From: Rana temporaria
Lineage: Eukaryota; Chordata; Amphibia; Anura; Ranidae
Direction: 5' to 3'
DNA length: 64,000 nt
NCBI RefSeq assembly: GCF_905171775.1
Contig: NC_053493.1
Location: 247,100,438-247,164,437 of the forward strand
The notes beneath the pieces are model-generated. The model searched no databases, was not told the origin of the DNA, and worked only from the letters and a program-made list of their open reading frames with translations. Position numbers and translations under genes: made by a program. Shown in pieces: positions 59,101 through 64,000 of this stretch. Positions within the stretch are counted from its first letter, which is position 1. The number at the start of each line of letters is the position of its first letter.

Positions 59101-60744
59101 TTCATGAAGGAGGTCGCCTAACTCTCTAAGCTTATGATTGTCCTTAACAGAGATCTTAGGAAAGTCGTTTAGTCTCTGGAATAAGGCAGATTCAATGACT
59201 TCGGGACTCCCATAGTCTTGATCTAGACGTTCCCAGGCAGCATCAAGGCCTGCGTTAAAGTTATAGATGTAAACAGATTTAAGTCTCTTTACTTGTTCTG
59301 AAGATTGTCGCCCCGAATACTTTATTAGTAAATCGAGTTCTGCTTGAGGTTCAACGGGCAAGCTCTTGATTACCGCCTTAAATGTAGATCTCCAACTCCT
59401 GTAGTTCTCTGGGCGGTCATCAAATTTATACAGTCCAGTTGTGATCAATTCTTGTAAAGCCATACTCTTGCTGAGCTCCGTAGCGTTGATGCCTTCAGTT
59501 TTTATAGCCACCGGGGATACTGATGGTGCGCCGACTTGAGCCATGGTTGGTATCTGAAGTTGGCTGGTTGGTGGAGCGAAAAGTGTTGCAGATGGGTTCA
59601 ATCTAGGTAAGGGTCTGATGTCTGAAGGTCTCTGAGCATTTGAAGTTGAAGAGAACTGTATCACAGGGGTCATAGAGTTCATCTTGTAGTCTTTTGCTGT
59701 ACCCTTGTAATCTCTATTCGCATAGGGTGGCACGTGAGCCGCGTAGGTTGACTCACTTGATTTTGTGACATGCGGTAGTTGCGGAGTGTCTCTGTTAGCA
59801 GGTGTGTCTAGTTGACCAGCTTGATTTTGTGACACGTTGCCTTCTGGTCCACATGCTGGATGATTATGAGAAAAATCTCCAACTGTAGGTGGGACTGTGA
59901 TGTCGTGGTTCTGGCTTAAGACGAACTGTAGGGTCCTTTCAATGGGGTCTTGACAAGCAGCCAAGCTGGGACAAGCTGCTTCTTCTTCTTCCAATAGGGC
60001 TTGTTCCAAGACAGATAATTCCGCCAATGCTACTTCCTTTTCTTTACTCTTCTGAAGGATTTCTAGCTGAGCCTCTAGCTGAGCCTCTGTTTCTGCTTGA
60101 ATGCGTTTAGCTTCTGCTTTGATGGCTGCTTCTCTTTCAGAGCAGGCGGCTTGAACCTGGGCTGCTGCGACCTTCTGGCGAGCTTTGACTATTTGGTCAC
60201 TCAGTGTTGACCTTACAGAGCAGGACCGCAGTGACTTAGAAGAGGATTTATGATAGGAGCGGGCAGATCTAGAAGATTTTCCTGAGTGTCTGGAAGAAGC
60301 AGATTTACAGGAAGTAGTTTCATGTAGCTGTGCTAATCTACCTTCTATCTGTGCCTTTGCTTCAAGATATGTGCTATGCCTCTGCTGGTCAGTAGAAGTA
60401 AAGTCCTTTAATTCCACTGCGGCTTCCTCCATGCTGGAATGTGACAATAGGGAATAGAACTTTTCAGAAAGTCTTTTATAATTCTCAAATGCCTTCTTAA
60501 CCCTTGAGAGAGCAGTGTTCAATTGCTCAGGATTGTTGCTAGTTTCATTAGCGTTTTTTTTACAACTTAAAGTCTTATGCCATAATGCAGTCAGGTTACT
60601 AGATGTTTCTTCCTTACTTTCTTCATAAACCTCTCTTGCCTTCAAGGATGGATGAGGGCCTCTAGCGGGACGAGCAGAATGAAGTAAGGAGTCTGCTTTA
60701 TCTTGGTTAAATGCAGGTGACTCTGTGGGATCTCTATCAGACAT
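56179..60744 (-). CDS. BEL/Pao Gag-Pol polyprotein lacking RT and integrase cores
   Basis: This uninterrupted frame of 1521 residues starts at MSDRDPTESP. In order: a charged, coiled-coil-rich N-terminus (about 60-260, with alanine/glutamate/lysine runs); a Gag DUF1759-like region (about 435-640, LYKFDDRPENYRSWRSTF); zinc knuckles (about 675-735, including CFKCCASSDHLARDC); an aspartic-protease-like DUF1758 region (about 815, AILDDQSNRSLAS); the RT N-terminal edge (SWVAPLPFRVPRL); then a jump near residue 1113 (about 57405) straight to LLPKWEKWRNSMKVLKEL. The RT palm with its aspartate pair is absent. The Pao-type connection and RNase H region follow (HVFCDASTEAIAAVAYL, then YYTDSKVVLGYI). 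A second jump near 1458 (about 56370) joins the pre-integrase GGRLNKSNL to the C-terminal IQWPVGLITKAI, so the integrase zinc and DDE cores are missing. Both joins keep the frame. It probably needs enzymes supplied by a full-length relative. Confidence 0.92.
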   Translation of the reverse strand: MSDRDPTESPAFNQDKADSLLHSARPARGPHPSLKAREVYEESKEETSSNLTALWHKTLSCKKNANETSNNPEQLNTALSRVKKAFENYKRLSEKFYSLLSHSSMEEAAVELKDFTSTDQQRHSTYLEAKAQIEGRLAQLHETTSCKSASSRHSGKSSRSARSYHKSSSKSLRSCSVRSTLSDQIVKARQKVAAAQVQAACSEREAAIKAEAKRIQAETEAQLEAQLEILQKSKEKEVALAELSVLEQALLEEEEAACPSLAACQDPIERTLQFVLSQNHDITVPPTVGDFSHNHPACGPEGNVSQNQAGQLDTPANRDTPQLPHVTKSSESTYAAHVPPYANRDYKGTAKDYKMNSMTPVIQFSSTSNAQRPSDIRPLPRLNPSATLFAPPTSQLQIPTMAQVGAPSVSPVAIKTEGINATELSKSMALQELITTGLYKFDDRPENYRSWRSTFKAVIKSLPVEPQAELDLLIKYSGRQSSEQVKRLKSVYIYNFNAGLDAAWERLDQDYGSPEVIESALFQRLNDFPKISVKDNHKLRELGDLLHELEIAKLDPSLPGLSYLDTAQGVNPIVARLPSYLQGKWTSVGSKYKYEHHVSFPPFSYFAEFVRKVAKSKNDPSFFYPDTTTTPLTTSRGIATNSKFKDLKYPIAVRKTEVASNVLATGIKASNLNQQCPIHNAPHSLSKCRAFKDKPIEERKSFLKEHNICFKCCASSDHLARDCKITIRCSLCNSAKHVDALHSDLFKRKPSPGSNPKPTSDDGGERTEQHANPVTTRCTEVCGEGLHSKSCSKICLVRVFPEGCPQNSIKMYAILDDQSNRSLASPEFFDLFNIHGEAWSYTLQTCAGKINTSGRRAHGFIVASEYEDIEFPLPTLIECDQLPNNREEIPTPEAARHYPHLSHIADYIPPLNKDVKILILLGRDVPRVHKIRELCNGPDDAPQAQKLDLGWVIIGEVCLDQSHKLLDVASYKTNVVYRSMKCPSHYYAKERLDFKNKVPYQALQGINCKLTSQKDLGDSVYQTTCDDNKIAPSVEDKEFIKIMDEEFFKDNSNSWVAPLPFRVPRLTLPNNRGQSLTRFAALKKTLCNKPEMQEHFLAFMQKILDNLHAEPAPDLLPKWEKWRNSMKVLKELNIPRCYSPTSTSRSLRKEIHVFCDASTEAIAAVAYLKIIDPSGRSNVGFLLGRAKLAPKPAHTIPRLELCGATLAVEVAEFLQNEMDAEIDQVKYYTDSKVVLGYICNSIRRFYVYVANRVERIRKVSRPEQWNYVPTGLSPADIATRSVSAVVLTQTIWFSGPKFLSDQSSTNSKEDIDFHLVDPDTDPEIRPEVITLSSNICSRRNLEARRFKRFSSWKRLVKIIARLRHIAQTFRKPNQTSSCHGWHTCKESPNALEYENAELFVICLVQEEVFAEEIKCLRGNRPVSKSSPLFQLNPIIDNEGMLRVGGRLNKSNLLKDQKAHHIQWPVGLITKAITSDDGRVRSVEVRIVKDGASKTFLRPVTETVLIMPASKNSDSVLCEGVT

Positions 60745-61295
60745 AATGACAAGTGCTGTAGTTTTGGTGTCTTGTTACAAATCTGCCAGAGCTGAGCTCT
60801 GTAGTGACTTCTGATATTAGGCAGATTGAACTGAGGAGCTGGATACTTGTGACATCTAGTGCAGCAACTGTTTCAGACTGGATGGCTCAGCTCACTGCAC
60901 AGTTCACTATCACTTTATACAGGCAGGAATACACAGTTATTTCAGTAGATTCAGGTATTGGATTCACAACCAAAAACAGCTTGACAATGATAAATCCTAG
61001 GGACTTGATGAAGCTATGATACAGTCTTTGAGCAGTTCAAAAGGTACTTATTGCTCTCCAATAAAGGCAAAAGTCCGTGGCAGTGAACAGTTATGGAGCA
61101 TTCAGTAGAAGGCTGGCTTCATACACAGAGTAATGCTTCTGGTGGCTGCAGCAGTGGCACACAGGCCTAACTCTCAGTGCACAGCCTGCAGATGGTATCC
61201 TGTGTTAGGATGTTTGTTCTTCACACACACATGTGGTTACTCACGTTTCTGAAGCTGCAGAGATAGCTGTGTGATGGATTCTTCTGGAAATTTAC
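60745..61295 (-). other. 5' leader of the BEL/Pao element
   Basis: About 550 bp lie between the 5' LTR and the Gag start codon. No uninterrupted ORF. The packaging signal is presumably here but cannot be recognised. Confidence 0.7.
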
Positions 61296-61685
61296 TGTTC
61301 TGTATCAGCATCGGTTGTACCTGTGACAAGCTTCTTGTAGACCCAGTCTGTAAGGATGTATGCAGCAGGTTGAATGATGACTTTAACAGACAGCTTACTC
61401 AATGAATAAAGACTCCAGAGGTGTTTTCCAATGCTTCTTTATGCTTCAAGATAACAAGGATATAAACATAGAGGCTTTTCCATAGGTAAATTTCCAATGA
61501 AGATACACAGCTCCCACACTCTGCAGACTTTTCAAGCAACTAAGCAAAGATGGGGTTTAGAGCAGGAAATGGTGGGTGGGAGCAACCAAACTAGCCAGAA
61601 CAGCAGGGGGGTAAGGATCATACCAAATAACATAATAACATAACATGTAATAACTGCTAGACAGTAAAAGCTGCGTGACAGCACA
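61296..61685 (-). repeat. 5' LTR of the BEL/Pao element
   Basis: Same 390 bp as the 3' LTR. A TTTATATCC TATA-like word lies within it on the minus strand, but no start site can be placed. I saw no standard TGG-starting primer-binding site directly after it. Confidence 0.95.
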
Positions 61686-62387
61686 GTGTGCCATACTTCA
61701 CAGCCAGGCAGGTGACACATATTGTTTTCATGGTTCTGCTTTACCACTTCCTGTGTATCCTCTCACCTACTCACTAGACTAGACTGACTCAGCATCATCA
61801 CCTCTGAGCCAGAAGGTGATTCAGGAATAGGGATGAGCTTCGTATTCGAGTCGAACTCATGTTCGACTCGAACATCGTAAGTTCGATTGTTCGTCGAATT
61901 ACGAATGTTTTGGGCCGTTCGTGCCAAATTCGAGTTACCTTTCACAGCCCATAATTCACTGCGGCATCGCAGTGCATTGCTGGCTGATGATTGGCCAAGA
62001 ATGCACTATGATCTGCATGCTTGGCCAATCACAGCTTGCAATAAACGGAGAGACATAATTGGCCAAGGGTGGCTTTGGCCAGGGTGGCTTTGGCCAATTA
62101 TGGCTCAGGGGGTTTAGTACACGCCCCACACTATAAAAGGCCGCCTGCAGGTCAGCCTTGTGTAGTGTGTTGCGGTGGTATAAAGAGAGAAGACAGAGAG
62201 AGAGAGAGAGTGTCATTTTTAGTAGGTAGATAGAGCAGGCAGGCAGGCCGGCTAGTCAGTTAAAGTTACGTAGAGGATATATATGCATCACAGGTGTTGT
62301 ATATATATTTATACACTGTATAGTTTAGCTAGATCATCTCTTCCTAATTTACTGGCAGGCAGGTGATTGTGCTAGCTGCAGTATTCT

Positions 62388-62910
62388 CACGTGGTGTATT
62401 GCCTGTGTCCTCTTCAGTGTACACCATAAAGCTACGTGGTGTGTGTACTGCCTTTGTCCTCTGTAGTTTGCACCTAAAGCTACGTGGTGTGTACTGCCCG
62501 TGTCCTCTGCAGTTTGCACCTAAAGCTACATAGTGTGTGTACTGCCTTTGTCCTCTGTAGTTTGCACCTAAAGCTACTTGGTGTGTACTGCCTGTGTCCT
62601 CTGTAGTTTGCACCTAAAGCTACGTGGTGTGAACTGCCCTTGTCCTCTGTAGTTTGCACCTAAAGCTACTTGCTGTGTACTGCCTTTGTCCTCTGCAGTT
62701 TGCACCTAAAGCTACTTGGTGTGTACTGCCTTTGTCCTCTGCAGTTTGCACCTAAAGCTACTTGGTGTGTACTGCCCGTGTCCTCTGCAGATTGCACCTA
62801 AAGCTACTTGGTGTGTACTGCCCGTGTCCTCTGCAGTTTGCACCTAAAGCTACGTAGTTTGTACTGCCCGTGTCCTCTGCAGTGTGCACCTAAAGCTATG
62901 TGGTGTGTGT
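62388..62910. repeat. 46-48 bp tandem array, about 11 units
   Basis: The unit joins CTACGTGGTGTGTACTGCC to GTGTCCTCTGCAGTTTGCAC and CTAAAG, with two-base length changes in some units. Confidence 0.95.
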
Positions 62911-62999
62911 ACTGTCTGTGTCTGTGCTATTTTTCTCAATGATTTTCATCCATATTGCAGGGACCAGACATTACATTAAAGCCGCAAGCAGTTTTAAAT

Positions 63000-63600
63000 T
63001 ACTTTTTTCTTATAGTAATCTCATTTTGTGCAGGGACAGCTCTAAACATGTGCCACGTCACAGGCATACTATAGACACCCAGCACTTACAATATTTAAAG
63101 CGATTTTTCATATTTTTTTATTTTTTTTTATTTAAGCACTATTAAAATCACTGCTCCAGAAAAAAACTACAGTTTTTAAAACTTTTTTTCCATTGATACA
63201 TGTTCCCTGGGGCAAGACCCGGGTTCTCAAAGACGTTTTCACAGGCATACTATAGACACCCAGCAGGTACAATTTTTAAAGGAATTTTTCATTTTTTATT
63301 TTTTTTATTTAAGCATCATTAAAATCACTGCTCCAGAAAAAAACGACCGTTTTTAAAACTTTTTTTCCATTGATACATGTTCCCTGGGGCAAGACCCTGG
63401 GTTCTCAAAGACGTTTTCACAGGTATACAATAGACACCCAGCAGGTACAATATTTAAAGGAATTTTTCATTTATTTTTATTTAAGCATCATTAAAATCAC
63501 TGCTCCAGAAAAAAACGACCGTTTTTAAAACTTTTTTTCCATTGATACATGTTCCCTGGGGCAAGACCCTGGTTCTCAAAGACATTTTACGACAATAACG
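63000..63600. repeat. About 180-bp tandem array, three units
   Basis: CAGGCATACTATAGACACCC recurs at 63061 and 63242, and in altered form at 63421. CACTGCTCCAGAAAAAAAC and TTGATACATGTTCCCTGGGG recur in each unit. Confidence 0.9.
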
Positions 63601-63755
63601 TGCATAGTAGGCTTTAAAATGAGCACTTTTGAATTCGAACGTTCGAGTCCCATAGACGTCAATGGGGTTCTAAATGTTCGCGCGAACATTCGGTCCGTTC
63701 GAAGGTTCTGGGGCAAATCGAATGGGGGGGTGTTCGGCTCATCCCTATTCAGGAA

Positions 63756-64000
63756 GAATAAAAGGCAGAACCATGGAGCACTAAACTGAACTCTAATATA
63801 CAAGATGGCAATGGTGTGTGAACCACAAGTAGCCAGTTCCCCGACAATGTAATCTATCTGATGAAACGCGTTGGGCGTGGCTACAACGCTACAGCTGACT
63901 GGTGGAAGAGTCCAGTGCAGCCACAAAGCTTGCTTCATAGGGGAGAGTAATTGTGTTTGCACAATTTGTAATTGTGTTTTCAAATGCAGGCGCGACTTAC
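63756..64000. other. Right edge; possible truncated PLE-type motif
   Basis: CTGATGAAACGCGTTGGGC at about 63858 looks like a hammerhead-type motif without stem II. The element continues past the window. Confidence 0.3.

Larger units (their letters stand above)
55669..61685 (-). mobile_element. BEL/Pao LTR retrotransposon, young internal-deletion derivative
   Basis: The element spans 6017 bp. LTRs of 390 bp lie at 55669-56058 and 61296-61685, with TG...CA ends and no difference seen by eye. The perfect 5-bp duplication GTGTG lies at 55664-55668 and 61686-61690. One open frame of 1521 codons runs on the minus strand, so the 5' LTR is the right-hand one. Identical LTRs imply a recent insertion. 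Confidence 0.95.
61828..63747. mobile_element. hAT non-autonomous element with two internal tandem arrays
   Basis: The terminal repeats are TAGGGATGAGC and GCTCATCCCTA. The perfect 8-bp duplication TTCAGGAA lies at 61820-61827 and 63748-63755. Sub-terminal TTCGAGTCGAACTCATGTTCG and CGAACATTCGGTCCGTTCG words are palindromic. No transposase. Confidence 0.9.
12987..64000 (+). other. BMP6: Presumed BMP6 intron 1 (continues beyond window)
   Basis: No segment encoding the next propeptide exon or any later exon was seen on the + strand to the right edge. In other vertebrates intron 1 of this gene is very long, so the rest of the window is interpreted as intron. This is an inference. Confidence 0.65.

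Noticed and set aside
61270..61295. tRNA primer-binding site next to the BEL/Pao 5' LTR
   Set aside because: The adjoining minus-strand bases (GTAAATTTCCAGAAG) do not begin with the usual TGG, and no tRNA match could be named by eye.
62388..62910. CRISPR-like regular array
   Set aside because: Whole units repeat, without unique spacers, inside a vertebrate hAT element. It is a minisatellite.
12987..64000. Further BMP6 exons
   Set aside because: No translated segment resembling the next propeptide exon or the cysteine-knot ligand was found on the + strand.

Overview
This window looks like nuclear DNA of an anuran amphibian, probably a large-genome (ranid-like) frog. Three things suggest this: one vertebrate exon in about 64 kb of non-coding DNA; very many short foldback DNA transposons with TTAA ends of the amphibian T2/Kolobok type; and Tc1, hAT, L1-like, Penelope-like and BEL/Pao elements packed around them. 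The species call is an inference. I see no prokaryotic gene organisation.

The only host gene I can support is exon 1 of a BMP6 orthologue (12530-12986, + strand). It encodes the signal peptide and the N-terminal part of the TGF-beta propeptide and ends at a consensus splice donor. No later BMP6 exon was found, so everything from 12987 to the right edge is probably intron 1 (more than 51 kb). The left 12 kb is 5' flank.

Left flank (1-12 kb): foldback MITEs, a Penelope-like (PLE) remnant with its GIY-YIG endonuclease end and a hammerhead-like core, a 5'-truncated Tc1 transposase, a 5'-truncated L1-like insertion with a 15-bp target-site duplication, and two T2 MITEs sharing one TTAA. A stretch of about 1.75 kb around BMP6 exon 1 (11633-13391) has no element I recognise.

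Intron, 13-41 kb: T2, Tigger-like, Harbinger-like, hAT and piggyBac-like MITEs, a solo LTR, a 24-26 bp minisatellite, and two inverted-dimer insertions (24717-25136 and 35710-37502). Both dimers have near-palindromic arms, an unpaired tail on the right, a hammerhead-like core in each arm and a 15-16 bp target-site duplication.

Intron, 41-55 kb: two old Tc1 elements that took later insertions. The first carries a hAT element whose interior has grown into two minisatellites, and a PLE-derived insert with a 15-bp duplication.

Intron, 55-64 kb: a very young BEL/Pao LTR element on the minus strand. It has two 390-bp LTRs with no difference seen by eye, a 5-bp GTGTG duplication and one uninterrupted 1521-codon ORF. 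That ORF has lost the reverse-transcriptase catalytic core and the integrase core in frame. A hAT element with an 8-bp duplication and two internal tandem arrays follows.

The best candidates for something new are the in-frame-deleted but open BEL/Pao element and the inverted-dimer hammerhead elements.
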